Positions 43,458 to 53,639 of a stretch of 64,000 nucleotides of DNA are shown piece by piece. Positions within the stretch are counted from its first letter, which is position 1. Each line of letters opens with the position of its first letter. The stretch is from positions 248,001 through 312,000 of the forward strand of contig CAJJBJ010000003.1 of the NCBI GenBank assembly GCA_905182455.1. Direction: 5' to 3'. The notes below the pieces were generated by a model. That model ran no database searches, was not told the DNA's origin, and saw only the letters and a list, made by a program, of their open reading frames with translations. A program made the translations under genes and the position numbers. Source of the DNA: an uncultured Planktomarina sp. GTDB taxonomy: Bacteria; Pseudomonadota; Alphaproteobacteria; Rhodobacterales; Rhodobacteraceae.

Positions 43458-43462
43458 GACCA

Positions 43463-44143
43463 TCAATCTCGCAAATGCGGCAAGGCTTTTCGGAAATAAT
43501 CCACGCCTGTGATCACAGTCAAAGCCGCTGCCGCCCAAAGGAAGGCAACGCCTGAGTACCATGTGGCATACATGCCATTATAAAAGAGCCGCAAATGCGC
43601 GGGATCCGACGCATCAGAGGCTAAGATATCTGCTACAATTTGACGATCCATTCCTTCGGTACCCATCACAAAGTAATGCTCAAAAATACCAACGGCAAAG
43701 AGCAAGGCAATGGCGACCATTTGCGCGGTGGTTTTCCACTTGGCCATTTTCGTCACTTGCAGTGTTCCAGAAACATCGCCCAAAAACTCACGCAGCCCCG
43801 AAACAAACACTTCCCGAAAAACGATCAAGGCCGCAGGCAGGAGGATCAAGGCATCAAGTCCAAAGACACTGGCCAAAACCACCAAAGCAATCACGACCAT
43901 GGCCTTATCCGCAATCGGATCCAACATAGCACCGAGTTTGCTTTCTTGTTTCCAAGCCCGGGCCAAAAAGCCATCCAGCCAATCTGTAAGGGCCGCTCCT
44001 ACGAATAGGATCAGAGCCGCCCAATCCGCATAGGGCCGGATGACAGACAAAAACATCACAGCAACCATAGGTGCCGCGATCAGTCGGATCATCGTGAGAA
44101 TATTAGGTAACGTCCACATGGATTTAAACCTAGCCGGGTTCAT
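43463..44143 (-). CDS. pgsA: CDP-diacylglycerol-glycerol-3-phosphate 3-phosphatidyltransferase
   Basis: A 226-residue CDP-alcohol phosphatidyltransferase with the full catalytic signature DWLDGFLARAWKQESKLGAM followed by LDPIADK. Five to six membrane helices surround it. It makes phosphatidylglycerol phosphate, the first committed step to phosphatidylglycerol and cardiolipin. No clear ribosome site precedes 44143; the ATG at 44119 (MWTLPNILT) matches the usual N-terminus and is an equally likely start. It lies between uvrC and moaD in the usual roseobacterial order. Confidence 0.92.
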   Translation of the reverse strand: MNPARFKSMWTLPNILTMIRLIAAPMVAVMFLSVIRPYADWAALILFVGAALTDWLDGFLARAWKQESKLGAMLDPIADKAMVVIALVVLASVFGLDALILLPAALIVFREVFVSGLREFLGDVSGTLQVTKMAKWKTTAQMVAIALLFAVGIFEHYFVMGTEGMDRQIVADILASDASDPAHLRLFYNGMYATWYSGVAFLWAAAALTVITGVDYFRKALPHLRD

Positions 44144-44220
44144 AAGAGCATGCCACCCTTATCCGCAAATTTTTGACGATTCCAATCTATAAATTGCTTC
44201 CGCTTAAATCTCGCTTAACT

Positions 44221-46077
44221 TCAAGGTTGAAAATGATTGTAAATAATTCCTGCCATGGCATCTGACACGCCCTCAACAGCCTTTAAGTCAACCAAATTGG
44301 CCCGGGTCACAGCCTTGGCTGAACCAAAATGCACCAGTAAAGCCTTTTTGCGTTTGGGTCCGATGCCATCAATGTCATCGAGCGGGTTTTTCATATTGGC
44401 CTTGGCCCGTTTGGCGCGATGCGTGCCAATGGCGAAGCGGTGCGCCTCATCGCGCAAACGTTGCACGAAATACAAGACTGGGTCATTATGCCGAAGCGCC
44501 ATGACGGGCTTGCCTGTGCGGTAAAACTCTTCCTTGCCCGCATCCCGATCAACACCCTTGGCCACGCCGATCATTGCAATGTCATCAACGCCCCATTCGC
44601 GCAGGATGTCGCGCACAGCACTCACCTGCCCTGCCCCACCATCGATCAACAGCAAATCTGGCCAAGCCTCCGATTTTCGCTCCGGGTCTTCCTTCAGAAG
44701 CCGTTTAAACCGGCGGCCCAGCACTTCCTTCATCATGCCAAAGTCGTCACCGGGCGTGATGTCATCGCCCTTGATGTTGAACTTCCGATATTGCGACTTG
44801 ATCATACCTTCAGGACCCGCCACAATCATGCCGCCCACAGCATTGGTGCCTTGGATGTGGCTGTTGTCATAGACTTCAATCCGCCGTGGCGGTTCGGGCA
44901 GATCAAAGGCCTCCGCCAACCCCTTCAACAACTTTATTTGTGACGCCGATTCTGACATACGCCGCGCCAAGCTTTCGCGGGCGTTGCGCTTTGCTCCGGC
45001 TACCAATTCTAACTTTTCACCACGCAGGGGCACAGCAATTTCAACCTTGCGGCCCAGCTTCCCCGTGAGCGCCTCCACCATCAAATCCGGATCTTCTATC
45101 GCATCGGACAAAAGCACCATCCGCGGCGGTTCGCGGTCCGAGTAAAACTGTCCCACAAAAGCTTGCATCACCTCGGCGATCGAAACGTCGCCGACCACGC
45201 GCGGATAATAATCTCTGTTGCCCCAATTTTGATTGCCCCGGATGAAAAATACCTGAACGCAGGCCTGCCCTGCCTCCATATGCAACGCGATCACATCAGC
45301 TTCAGGAACGCCTTGCGGGTTGATCCCTTGCGAGGTCTGCACTTGGGTCATCGCTTTGATGCGGTCGCGCAGGGCGCCGGCGCGCTCAAACTCCATATTA
45401 TCGGACGCGGTTTGCATGTCTTGCGCCAGCTCGGCCTGAATATGAGTTGATTTTCCGCCTAAGAACCGCTCAGCGTCCCTGACCAAAGTCGCGTATTCTT
45501 CAGCCTTCACATAGCCCACGCAGGGCGCGCAGCAACGTTTGATTTGGTACTGCAAACATGGTCGGGTGCGCGCTTCGAATTGGCTGTCAGAACAGTCACG
45601 CAGCAAGAAAAATCGTTGAAGCTGATTCAGCGTCCGGTTGACCGCGCCAGCACTGGCAAATGGTCCGTAGTAATTGCCCTTTTCCTTCTTCGCGCCCCGG
45701 TGCTTTTTGATCTGCGGGAACCCATGCTCATGGCTCACTAAGATATTTGGAAATGATTTATCATCCCGCAGCAGCACGTTATATTTTGGCTTCAGCTGTT
45801 TGATCAGATTTTGTTCAAGCAATAATGCCTCAGTCTCAGTCTTGGTGGTTAGAAACATCATGCTTGAGGTTTCATTGATCATTCGGCTGATCCGGGCGGA
45901 ATGGCCCTGAGGGCGCGCATAGCTGGCCACACGAATTTTCAAGCTGCGCGCTTTGCCCACATAAAGCACCCGGTTTTCACTATCTAGCATGCGATACACG
46001 CCCGGCGAACCATCAAGGCGCATCAGGTAATCGGCAATAAGATCATGCCCGGTGAGTGGCGGCGGTGTTTCAATCAT
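44221..46077 (-). CDS. uvrC: Excinuclease ABC subunit C
   Basis: A 618-residue UvrC. An N-terminal GIY-YIG nuclease spans about 25-100 (GVYRML, then VLYVGKA). The Cys-rich segment is [13 protein letters not shown], then UVR motif [20 protein letters not shown]. The C-terminal RNase H-like nuclease has [11 protein letters not shown] and [11 protein letters not shown], and tandem helix-hairpin-helix motifs close the protein ([13 protein letters not shown]). It makes both incisions in nucleotide-excision repair. Start 46077 follows AAAGAG; the frame is open to 46137. Confidence 0.95.
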   Translation of the reverse strand: MIETPPPLTGHDLIADYLMRLDGSPGVYRMLDSENRVLYVGKARSLKIRVASYARPQGHSARISRMINETSSMMFLTTKTETEALLLEQNLIKQLKPKYNVLLRDDKSFPNILVSHEHGFPQIKKHRGAKKEKGNYYGPFASAGAVNRTLNQLQRFFLLRDCSDSQFEARTRPCLQYQIKRCCAPCVGYVKAEEYATLVRDAERFLGGKSTHIQAELAQDMQTASDNMEFERAGALRDRIKAMTQVQTSQGINPQGVPEADVIALHMEAGQACVQVFFIRGNQNWGNRDYYPRVVGDVSIAEVMQAFVGQFYSDREPPRMVLLSDAIEDPDLMVEALTGKLGRKVEIAVPLRGEKLELVAGAKRNARESLARRMSESASQIKLLKGLAEAFDLPEPPRRIEVYDNSHIQGTNAVGGMIVAGPEGMIKSQYRKFNIKGDDITPGDDFGMMKEVLGRRFKRLLKEDPERKSEAWPDLLLIDGGAGQVSAVRDILREWGVDDIAMIGVAKGVDRDAGKEEFYRTGKPVMALRHNDPVLYFVQRLRDEAHRFAIGTHRAKRAKANMKNPLDDIDGIGPKRKKALLVHFGSAKAVTRANLVDLKAVEGVSDAMAGIIYNHFQP

Positions 46078-46370
46078 AACTCTTTGTACATCTAGGCGAT
46101 TCTTTTGAGGGCTGCACCGAAATAACACCGGCTGCAAGAATTAACACATCCACAATTTCTGTGGATAACTCTGAGGGTAAAATCCAAAATCCCACAGGTT
46201 TCTCTTGTTTCTCTGGTGTATCATTGATTTGCACAAAAATAAGGCGATATATTAAGTAATTGTTTTTATTATAAAAAATTATGAACAGCGCAACGTTTTG
46301 TTATTATTTAATTTTTTGTAAACCCTATTGGGAAATCTGTACCAACGTGTACAACTCTTGCCCCCAATCT
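46078..46370. other. A/T-rich gap upstream of uvrC with a DnaA-box-like palindrome
   Basis: The stretch holds ATCCACA-ATTTC-TGTGGAT (about 46148-46166), a perfect 7-bp inverted repeat. Its right half is part of TGTGGATAA, the reverse complement of the consensus DnaA box TTATCCACA (46160-46168). The following 46200-46330 is strongly A/T-rich. It holds the uvrC promoter side and no gene. Confidence 0.45.
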
Positions 46371-47147
46371 TTAGTCAAGACCCAAAACATCAGGAGTTTG
46401 CCATCCCAGATGTTGCCCCCCATCTACGCAAAGCAGCTGCCCCGTAACAGCAGGGGCCGAGATAAAATAGCCCAAAGCCGCGGTGATGTCGGAGGGGTTT
46501 GACCCCCGCTTCAGCACTGTGGCCGCTCGTTGGCGCGTGAAGTGCTGCGTAGACTGACGCACCCCTTGCACAGTGGGACCGGGACCTATCGCATTCACCC
46601 GGATATCAGGTGCCAAGGCCCGTGCTGCGGTTTGTGTCAAAGCCCATAGCCCCATTTTGGCTAGGGTGTAGCTCATGAAATCGGGCGTAAGCTTGCGCAC
46701 GCGTTGATCGAGCATATTCACCACAAGCCCCTGTGCCACAGGTTCGCCCTTCGCATCCGCTTGCGCTTTGGGGGCTTGTTTAGCGAATTCTTGAGTAAGT
46801 ACAAATGGTGCCCGCAGGTTGCTTTCCATATGCCGATCCCAACTTGAGCGGGTGGCCGTATCAATCGTGTCATGTTCAAAGATCGAAGCATTGTTGACCA
46901 GCAGAGTAAGCGGGCCACCAAGCGCCTCACCTGCGCGCGCAATCAAGGGTTGTGATCCAGCATCACTCAGAAGATCCGCTTGCAAGGCCACAGAGTTCAG
47001 GCCCATGGCTTTGATCTCGGCCACAGTCTCATGTGCCCCCGCCTCGGAGGCCGCATAATGCACAGCAACGTCATAGCCCCGCTGAGCCAGATACAAAGCA
47101 ATTTCGCGCCCCAATCGAATGGCGGCGCCGGTAACCAATGCACGCAT
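46371..47147 (-). CDS. Short-chain dehydrogenase (pteridine-reductase/FolM-like)
   Basis: A 258-residue SDR starting MRALVTGAAIRLGRE, with TGAAIRLG as the cofactor motif, NNASIFEHD and YTLAK as the catalytic YxxxK, then INAIGPGPT. The wording of the first two motifs is that of the FolM/PTR1 group that reduces pterins or folates, so dihydromonapterin or dihydrofolate reduction is possible. AAGGAG 7 nt before the ATG at 47147 fixes the start, although the frame is open upstream. The antiporter gene ends 11 nt before it. Confidence 0.82.
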   Translation of the reverse strand: MRALVTGAAIRLGREIALYLAQRGYDVAVHYAASEAGAHETVAEIKAMGLNSVALQADLLSDAGSQPLIARAGEALGGPLTLLVNNASIFEHDTIDTATRSSWDRHMESNLRAPFVLTQEFAKQAPKAQADAKGEPVAQGLVVNMLDQRVRKLTPDFMSYTLAKMGLWALTQTAARALAPDIRVNAIGPGPTVQGVRQSTQHFTRQRAATVLKRGSNPSDITAALGYFISAPAVTGQLLCVDGGQHLGWQTPDVLGLD

Positions 47148-47158
47148 GTGATATCTCC

Positions 47159-48097
47159 TTAGAGCAGTACCGCTAAGAGATATGCCATATACAGCAGGGT
47201 CAAGGCCGCACCCCAAATCCGTGTGATGTTTCGTCCGAAAAACACGAATGGGATCAACAAAAACGAAGCAGCCAGCATGACCCAAAGATCAAAGCGTAAG
47301 AATTCATCGGCCACCGGGATCGGTCCAACCAACGCCGCAATCCCTATGATCGCTAAGAGATTAAACATATTTGAGCCAATGACATTGCCAAGCGCCACAT
47401 CCGCCTGTCGCCTAATCGCAGCCACAGTGGTGGTTGCCAGCTCTGGCAAGGAGGTGCCCACCGCAATCAAGGTAAGCCCAATAGCAGTTTCAGGCACGCC
47501 AAATTCCCTTGCAATAATCTCGGCATTTACCACCAAAACCTTTGCCCCAAGAGGCAAACCCACCAGACCAAACAGCAAATATAGAGTAATTTTCCAACCG
47601 GGTATTGAGGTATCAACTCCGTTCAAATCCTCAGTCGCCACTGCCACACGACTGACACGGCGTGCTGTCCATGCCTGATCGAGCAATATCGCAGCCAAAA
47701 CCGCAAGCATAAGCCCTCCATGCCACCAGGAAAACGGCCCCATAAAGGCCAGGATGATGAACAAAACTGTCGCCAAAATCATAGATATAAATACTTTTTT
47801 GGTATCGAAGCCCGTCGTATAAAGCCCCGCCGCCAAAGCAGGCAGCCCCAGAACCAGCAAAATATTCGCCGTATTGGATCCGACGATATTACCCATCGCC
47901 AAACCGGGCGCATCATCGGCCATGGCTGACAGAACGATCAACAGCTCTGGCGCTGACGTGCCAAAGGCGACCACAGTCAGGCTCACCACAAGCGCCGATA
48001 TACCAAGACGCAGGGCTAAATTGACCGCAGCTCGCACAAGAAAATCACCCGCCAGCAACAATGTCACCAGCCCGAGCACCACAAAAAACCAAGCCAT
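47159..48097 (-). CDS. Calcium/sodium antiporter (CaCA family, YrbG-like)
   Basis: A 312-residue membrane protein with two inverted repeats of five helices. The alpha motifs are GTSAPELLIVLSA with GNIVGSN in the first half and GTSLPELATTTVAA with GNVIGSN in the second; their acidic residues bind Ca. It exchanges sodium or protons for calcium across the inner membrane. It is in a leftward run with the S49 peptidase and small zinc-ribbon genes upstream. Confidence 0.92.
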   Translation of the reverse strand: MAWFFVVLGLVTLLLAGDFLVRAAVNLALRLGISALVVSLTVVAFGTSAPELLIVLSAMADDAPGLAMGNIVGSNTANILLVLGLPALAAGLYTTGFDTKKVFISMILATVLFIILAFMGPFSWWHGGLMLAVLAAILLDQAWTARRVSRVAVATEDLNGVDTSIPGWKITLYLLFGLVGLPLGAKVLVVNAEIIAREFGVPETAIGLTLIAVGTSLPELATTTVAAIRRQADVALGNVIGSNMFNLLAIIGIAALVGPIPVADEFLRFDLWVMLAASFLLIPFVFFGRNITRIWGAALTLLYMAYLLAVLL

Positions 48098-48100
48098 ACT

Positions 48101-48277
48101 TTACCCTTTACGGTGACCTATATGGCCACAAGAGCACGGGCCCTTACCAATTTTATAGCGCCCACATTTCGGGCATTTTGCATTTTCTAATCGGGATTGA
48201 CCGGGGAATTTCAATCGCCCAAACATCGCCAACACAGCAATGCCAATCAGAAAAAATGTGACAACTTTGACCAACAT
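48101..48277 (-). CDS. Small membrane-anchored zinc-ribbon protein (58 aa)
   Basis: A 58-residue protein. The N-terminal hydrophobic helix MLVKVVTFFLIGIAVLAMF is followed by a basic linker and a zinc ribbon with CPKCG and CSCG in KCPKCGRYKIGKGPCSCG. Similar short proteins are conserved in Rhodobacteraceae with no known role. It fits exactly between the S49 peptidase stop (4 nt upstream) and the antiporter start (3 nt downstream), so it is a genuine operon member. Confidence 0.8.
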   Translation of the reverse strand: MLVKVVTFFLIGIAVLAMFGRLKFPGQSRLENAKCPKCGRYKIGKGPCSCGHIGHRKG

Positions 48278-48281
48278 GCGC

Positions 48282-49067
48282 CTACATCCCAAAGCGTGCA
48301 AAAGCTGCGCGCTCTTCGATGCTATGGGTCAAGTCACCCAGCATATTCATGCCAAAGCGAGACAGTATCGATTTCTTTTGGCCATAGACCCGAAACCTAA
48401 CTTTATCACCAAATTTGTTTTTCAGAGTGGGTACCAAGTGACCGATGCCATCAGCCAAACCGTCATCGATGCCCTTTTGACCTACCCAAATTTCTCCGGT
48501 GAACAGGTCACGATCTACAAGTTTAAGCCCGCGGCGTTCGGTGATGTGGTCTTTGAACGTTTGGTGAATGCCATCCAACAGCCCCTTAAGGCGCACCACA
48601 TCCTCATCCTTTTGAGGTTGAAACGGATCCAGCATGGATTTCGACGTGCCTGCGGTATGCACCCGGCGTTCAATCCCATGCTTGTTGATCAGCTGATCAA
48701 GTCCAAAGCCTGCTGATACCACACCAATCGAGCCCACAACGGAGGACGCATCCAGATAGATCTCATCCGCGCTGACCGCCAACCAGTAGCCACCAGAGGC
48801 GGCCACGTCTTCGATGAAGGCATAGACGGGCGTGTTGCTTTCATCAGCCAATCGGCGGATGCGTGCGCCAATCAGCGACGACTGCACCGGGCTGCCGCCG
48901 GGGGAGTTGATAACCAACGCGACGGCAGAAGGCTTTTTCGCAAAAGCCTTTTCCAACAGCGGGGCCAGTCCGGCGTCATTAAGGCCGCGACCGGTTGCGA
49001 TCATGCCATTCAAACGCACAACAGAAACGGTTTTGCGGTCGCGGCGAAAGGGATTTTTAAATTTCAT
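48282..49067 (-). CDS. S49-family signal peptide peptidase (SppA/SohB-like)
   Basis: A 261-residue serine protease of the short SppA type. ALVINSPGGSP forms the oxyanion region, the nucleophile Ser is in VAASGGYWLA, and the general-base Lys lies in TAGTSKSMLDPF. A further family stretch is DLFTGEIWVGQKGIDDGLAD. It degrades remnant signal peptides in the membrane. There is no clear transmembrane anchor, only a basic N-terminus (MKFKNPFRRDRK). The upstream open frame to 49202 lies in the intergenic region. Confidence 0.87.
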   Translation of the reverse strand: MKFKNPFRRDRKTVSVVRLNGMIATGRGLNDAGLAPLLEKAFAKKPSAVALVINSPGGSPVQSSLIGARIRRLADESNTPVYAFIEDVAASGGYWLAVSADEIYLDASSVVGSIGVVSAGFGLDQLINKHGIERRVHTAGTSKSMLDPFQPQKDEDVVRLKGLLDGIHQTFKDHITERRGLKLVDRDLFTGEIWVGQKGIDDGLADGIGHLVPTLKNKFGDKVRFRVYGQKKSILSRFGMNMLGDLTHSIEERAAFARFGM

Positions 49068-49119
49068 ACTCTGGACATAAGACACCCCCCACCCTGTAAC
49101 AAGGCGGGGGGCAAATATT

Positions 49120-49881
49120 TTAGCTGCGAATGCGCCAACCCGTTTTGAAAATCCACCAGATAAAGGCCATGCAGCCCAAGGTAAACAGGCTGATCGCACC
49201 AAGGCTCACACCAATCGCAACATCTGCTTGCCCAAAAAACGCCCATCGAAATCCAGATATAAGATAAACCACTGGGTTAAACATGGTCACAGTTTGCCAA
49301 ATTGGGGGCAACATCGAGATTGAATAAAAAGAACCGCCCAGAAACACCAAAGGCGTCACAACCAGCATTGGCACAAGGTTCAATTGCTCAAAATTTCCAG
49401 CCCAAATCCCGATGATAAAGCCCAGCAGAGAGAACGACAGGCATGTCAAAAGCAAAAAGCACATCATCGCAATGGGGTGTTGGATATCGAGGTCCACAAA
49501 AAGATAGGCAGTGCCCAGAATGACAAGGCCGATAAATAGACTTTTGGTCGCCGCCGCCCCCACATAGCCCACCACAATTTCCAAAAAATTCACAGGCGCT
49601 GACAACAGCTCATAGATCGTGCCAATAAACTTGGGAAAATAGATCCCAAAACTTGCGTTGGCGATGGATTGCGTCATGACCGACAACATGATTAGCCCCG
49701 GCACGATAAAGGCGCCGTATTCAACCCCGTCGACAGCCTCCATTCGGCTGCCAATCGCGGTGCCAAACACTACGAAATACAGGCTGGTTGAGAGAACAGG
49801 AGACAGAAAGGATTGCTTGAGCGTGCGGAAAAACCGCGCCATTTCGAATGTATAAATCGCACCTACAGCTTGAAAATTCAT
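49120..49881 (-). CDS. ABC-2 type exporter permease
   Basis: A 253-residue membrane protein with six helices and the ABC-2 signature region near the end ([22 protein letters not shown]). It forms the channel for the ATPase encoded immediately upstream; their genes overlap by 4 nt (ATGA). Such pairs export polysaccharides, lipids or drugs; the substrate is unknown. Confidence 0.9.
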   Translation of the reverse strand: MNFQAVGAIYTFEMARFFRTLKQSFLSPVLSTSLYFVVFGTAIGSRMEAVDGVEYGAFIVPGLIMLSVMTQSIANASFGIYFPKFIGTIYELLSAPVNFLEIVVGYVGAAATKSLFIGLVILGTAYLFVDLDIQHPIAMMCFLLLTCLSFSLLGFIIGIWAGNFEQLNLVPMLVVTPLVFLGGSFYSISMLPPIWQTVTMFNPVVYLISGFRWAFFGQADVAIGVSLGAISLFTLGCMAFIWWIFKTGWRIRS

Positions 49882-50807
49882 TTTGCATCCTCCTGAACCA
49901 GACCAACAAAAATATCTTCGAGGCTGGATTGTTGTGTTTGAACATCTCGCATTTGCAGCCCGGCGGCTTGCAGATCATTCAAAAGACCGGTGATCCCAGT
50001 GCGCTCAGAATTGACGTCATAGGTATAAGTCAAAGCCGAGCCATCTGCTGCCAGCTCCAAGAAATAGGGGGCCAGCCGCTCTGGAACGGTTTTAGCAGGC
50101 TCCATCAAATCGATGCGAATTTTCTTTTTGCCCATCCGTGCCATCAGTGCGGCTTTATCTTCAACCAGCAAGATTTCACCGCTATTGATCACCGCAATAC
50201 GGTCTGCAATCGCTTCGGCTTCTTCGATATAGTGCGTGGTCAAAATGATGGTGACGCCCTGCTTTTTGAGCTTGGCCACTGTGTTCCACATGTCTTTGCG
50301 CAGCTCAACATCCACACCGGCGGTTGGCTCGTCCAAAAACAAAACCCGCGGCTCATGCGCCAAGGCTTTGGCAATCAAAACCCGACGTTTCATGCCGCCA
50401 GACAATGTCATGACTTTGGAGTTTTTTTTGTCAAACAAAGACAGCGTCTTCAGTACCTCGTCTAGATAAGCTTCATTTTTCTTCTTACCAAACAATCCAC
50501 GCGAAAACCGGACGGAATTGATCACCGTTTCAAACGGCTCAAGAGCGATCTCTTGCGGCACGAGGCCGATCATAGCGCGGACCTTGCGATAGTCTGTGCC
50601 GATATCCATACCATCGACGGTGATTTTGCCAGATGTCAGGCTTGAAATTCCGCATATAGTTGAAATTAAAGTAGTTTTACCTGCTCCATTCGGGCCAAGA
50701 AGGGCGATGATTTCACCCTCTTGGATCTCGAGATTGGTGCCTTTTAGCGCTTCAAACCCACCGTCGTAGATTTTACGAACGTTCTGAACTGAGACAATTC
50801 CTGTCAT
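49878..50807 (-). CDS. ABC transporter ATP-binding protein (exporter)
   Basis: A 309-residue ABC ATPase with Walker [12 protein letters not shown], signature LSGGMKRR, Walker [14 protein letters not shown] and the switch His in LTTHYIEEA. The C-terminal 80 residues are an extension typical of CcmA/YadG-type exporters. It energises the permease encoded next. Confidence 0.92.
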   Translation of the reverse strand: MTGIVSVQNVRKIYDGGFEALKGTNLEIQEGEIIALLGPNGAGKTTLISTICGISSLTSGKITVDGMDIGTDYRKVRAMIGLVPQEIALEPFETVINSVRFSRGLFGKKKNEAYLDEVLKTLSLFDKKNSKVMTLSGGMKRRVLIAKALAHEPRVLFLDEPTAGVDVELRKDMWNTVAKLKKQGVTIILTTHYIEEAEAIADRIAVINSGEILLVEDKAALMARMGKKKIRIDLMEPAKTVPERLAPYFLELAADGSALTYTYDVNSERTGITGLLNDLQAAGLQMRDVQTQQSSLEDIFVGLVQEDAK

Positions 50808-51110
50808 AATTAATCCTCTAACGGGTTAAGTTTTCCCTGTCACATCAGCTATTTATTATTCAATAACAACCCCGGTAATTTGATTAAATAAATTGTGATA
50901 CAAAAGTATTTAACTAGACTAAAATTCATTACCTTCTAATACCCAGCATGAGAACATGGCAATGCTGGGGCCCCATCCATCGACCAAATGTGCTGCGATT
51001 AACGCAACACGGCTGACAGCATCACTGCCGTTTATGAGACGCTGCTAAGAAAAATACTGAACAGCAATAAAGAAAATTCTCTTCATAGTCATAAATGCAA
51101 TATTAGAAGA
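50808..51110. other. Gap between the ABC exporter and the amidohydrolase gene
   Basis: An A/T-rich 303-bp stretch without a gene. It contains CCCAGCAT (50942-50949) and ATGCTGGG (50962-50969), an 8-bp perfect inverted repeat with a 12-nt loop and no T-run on either side. It probably holds the leftward promoter of the exporter and the 3' end of the M20 run. Confidence 0.5.
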
Positions 51111-52277
51111 TTATCTTGCTGAAGGCATCCGTTGCTCAATGATTTCAGACCACCAGCTGCAGCCTGCAGGTATGGCACTATCGTCGAAATTATACTTAGG
51201 ATGATGCACCATCGCCGTGTCACCATTACCAACCAAGATATAGGCGCCGGGCCGTTCTTCAAGAAGATAGGCAAAATCTTCCCCCCCCATCACCAAAGCA
51301 GCCTCGGCGCACGAACCAGATACCGATCGCGCCACATCAGCCGCAAATTCGGTCTGTTCCGGGTGGTTAACCATGACTGGATAGCCGCGCTGATAGGTTA
51401 CCTCGGCCGAGCCCCCAAACGTGGCGGCTGTCCCCTTGCAAATTGCCATTATGCGTTCTTCGGCCAATATACGCATTTTTATGGACATCGTGCGCACAGT
51501 CCCTTTCAAATGCACCCCCTGTGGAATCACGTTGTAAGCTTTTGATGATGTCTCAAACGAGGTGACTGAAACTACAATCTGATCAATCGGATCGGCATTG
51601 CGACTTGCAATAGTCTGCAACGCTAGAACCAAGTGACTTGCCATTACGGTTGTATCGATTGTTTCGCTTGGTTTAGCAGCATGACCCCCAAGCCCCTCGA
51701 GAGCAATGTCAAAAGTATCAGTCGCAGCAAAAAAAGCACCTGAACGAATTGCAAAACTGCCTACTGGCATGCCCGGCCAATTGTGCATGCCATATACTTC
51801 TTGGATGCCCCAACGCTCCATCATTCCATCATCACACATCTCTTTACCGCCACCACCTCCTTCTTCAGCTGGTTGGAAAATTACGACCGCTGTGCCATCA
51901 AAATTACGTGTTTCAGACAAATACTTTGCCGCACCCAACAACATTGCGGTGTGACCATCATGCCCACACGCATGCATAGCACCATCAGTTTTAGAGGCAT
52001 AATCCAACCCGGTTTGTTCATGAATAGGCAGCGCATCCATGTCAGCACGCAGGCCAATCACCTTTCCAGATCCGATCGTTATGCCCTTAATTACTCCGAC
52101 AACGCCTGTTCGACCAATACCCTCGACGACTTCATCACAACCAAATTCGCGCAACTTTTCAGCAACTAATGCACTAGTGCGGTGCGTTTCAAATAAAATC
52201 TCAGGGTTTTGGTGAATATCTCGACGCCATCCTGTGATGTCATCGTGTAATTCGGCAAACCGATTTTTTACGGGCAT
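51111..52277 (-). CDS. M20 amidohydrolase, copy 1 (hippurate hydrolase/N-acyl amino acid hydrolase family)
   Basis: A 388-residue M20D metallopeptidase. Conserved parts are GLRADMDALPI, MHACGHDGHTAML, FQPAEEGGGGGKEM with the catalytic Glu pair, YGMHNWPGMPVG and MGGEDFAYLLEERPGAY. These supply the metal ligands and the dimerisation-lid His of IAA-amino-acid hydrolases and HipO. It should release amino acids from N-acyl or benzoyl derivatives. AGGAGA 7 nt before the ATG. The next gene upstream is a close paralogue; both lie behind ArgE and the peptide ABC ATPase. Confidence 0.9.
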   Translation of the reverse strand: MPVKNRFAELHDDITGWRRDIHQNPEILFETHRTSALVAEKLREFGCDEVVEGIGRTGVVGVIKGITIGSGKVIGLRADMDALPIHEQTGLDYASKTDGAMHACGHDGHTAMLLGAAKYLSETRNFDGTAVVIFQPAEEGGGGGKEMCDDGMMERWGIQEVYGMHNWPGMPVGSFAIRSGAFFAATDTFDIALEGLGGHAAKPSETIDTTVMASHLVLALQTIASRNADPIDQIVVSVTSFETSSKAYNVIPQGVHLKGTVRTMSIKMRILAEERIMAICKGTAATFGGSAEVTYQRGYPVMVNHPEQTEFAADVARSVSGSCAEAALVMGGEDFAYLLEERPGAYILVGNGDTAMVHHPKYNFDDSAIPAGCSWWSEIIEQRMPSAR

Positions 52278-52365
52278 TATATTCTCTCCTATATTAAAAA
52301 ATCCTCAACCCTGAACTATCAGTTTATCCATTAAAATGTTCCAACCGAAAAAGGATCAACGTATA

Positions 52366-53535
52366 TCAGATCAATAGTGGCATCCTACTCTCAACCATTT
52401 CTGCGTACCAACTACACCCTGCAGGTATGGCATCATCATCAAAATTATACTCGGGATGGTGAACCGTCGCACCGTCACCGTTGCCAACCATAATGTAGGC
52501 GCCAGGACATTCTTTTAACATATAGGAAAAGTCCTCGGCAGCCATAATTGGAGGCGTATCTGTATCAACAGAACCGGCCACAGCCAATGCAGCTTTAGCG
52601 GCATAACCCGTGTTCTGTTCTGCATTTACCGTCACCGGATAGCCACGTTCATAGATTATTTCCGCGACGCAATCGTGGGCTTGCGCCGTCATGCTCACCA
52701 ATTTCTTCACCTTCACCTCAACCATATCCCGCACCTCTGAGTCCAGCGTGCGCACAGTCCCACGCATCCGGACAACCTGTGGAATAACGTTGTGAGACTC
52801 CGTATCGGAATGCAATCCACAGACTGACACGACCACATTACCAAGCGGGTCAACAACTCGGGAAGCGACAGATTGCAGGGCTAAAATAATATGGGCTGCA
52901 GCAATATTTGGATCTATCGCCTCATGCGGGGCAGCCGCATGACCTCCACGACCTGTAATCTTTAAAGAAAACTCATCCGCCGCTGCCATTAAAGCTCCAG
53001 ACCGGATAGCAAATTCGCCAACAGGAAGGCCAGGCATGTTATGCATCCCATAAATTTCTTGAATGCCCCAACGATGCATCAGACCGTCTCTACACATCTC
53101 AAGGCCACCTCCACCGCCCTCTTCAGCAGGTTGAAAAATCAGGACCGCTGTGCCATCAAAATTGCGGGTCTCAGCCAGATATTGGGCAGCCCCCAACAGC
53201 ATCGCAGTGTGACCATCATGTCCACAGGCATGCATCTTGCCCGAGACCGTGCTAGCGTATTCCAAGCCTGTCGCCTCGTGAATTGGCAAGGCGTCCATGT
53301 CAGCACGTAGACCAATCACTCGGCCCCGCGCATTAGTCCGGCCCTTGATCACCGCAACAACACCAGTCTGCCCAACACCAGTTGTGATGTCCGTAATGCC
53401 AAATTCGCGCAACCGATCCTCAACAAATTCAGCCGTATTATAAACATCGAACCCCAACTCGGGATGCATGTGCAAATGCCGCCGCCATCCGGTGATTTCA
53501 GCATGAGTTTCTGCAAATCTATTTTTAATAGGCAT
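52366..53535 (-). CDS. M20 amidohydrolase, copy 2 (paralogue of copy 1)
   Basis: A 389-residue M20D enzyme aligned with copy 1 along its whole length without gaps of note. GLRADMDALPIHE, KMHACGHDGHTAML, IFQPAEEGGGGGLEM and AAEDFSYMLKECPGAY are all kept. The two share identical runs such as the N-terminal RFAE-H--ITGWRR pattern and are tandem duplicates that have diverged, perhaps to different acyl groups. GAGGTAAA precedes the ATG. The 88-nt spacer to copy 1 shows no terminator. Confidence 0.9.
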   Translation of the reverse strand: MPIKNRFAETHAEITGWRRHLHMHPELGFDVYNTAEFVEDRLREFGITDITTGVGQTGVVAVIKGRTNARGRVIGLRADMDALPIHEATGLEYASTVSGKMHACGHDGHTAMLLGAAQYLAETRNFDGTAVLIFQPAEEGGGGGLEMCRDGLMHRWGIQEIYGMHNMPGLPVGEFAIRSGALMAAADEFSLKITGRGGHAAAPHEAIDPNIAAAHIILALQSVASRVVDPLGNVVVSVCGLHSDTESHNVIPQVVRMRGTVRTLDSEVRDMVEVKVKKLVSMTAQAHDCVAEIIYERGYPVTVNAEQNTGYAAKAALAVAGSVDTDTPPIMAAEDFSYMLKECPGAYIMVGNGDGATVHHPEYNFDDDAIPAGCSWYAEMVESRMPLLI

Positions 53536-53639
53536 TTGTTTACCTCAAAGTAAAACCGGACCCAAACCTGTTTCGCGGCAATAATCATAAATGGCTCCAT
53601 GCACATATCCCAAAAAAAGGCAGAGCTGTACCGGGGCCG

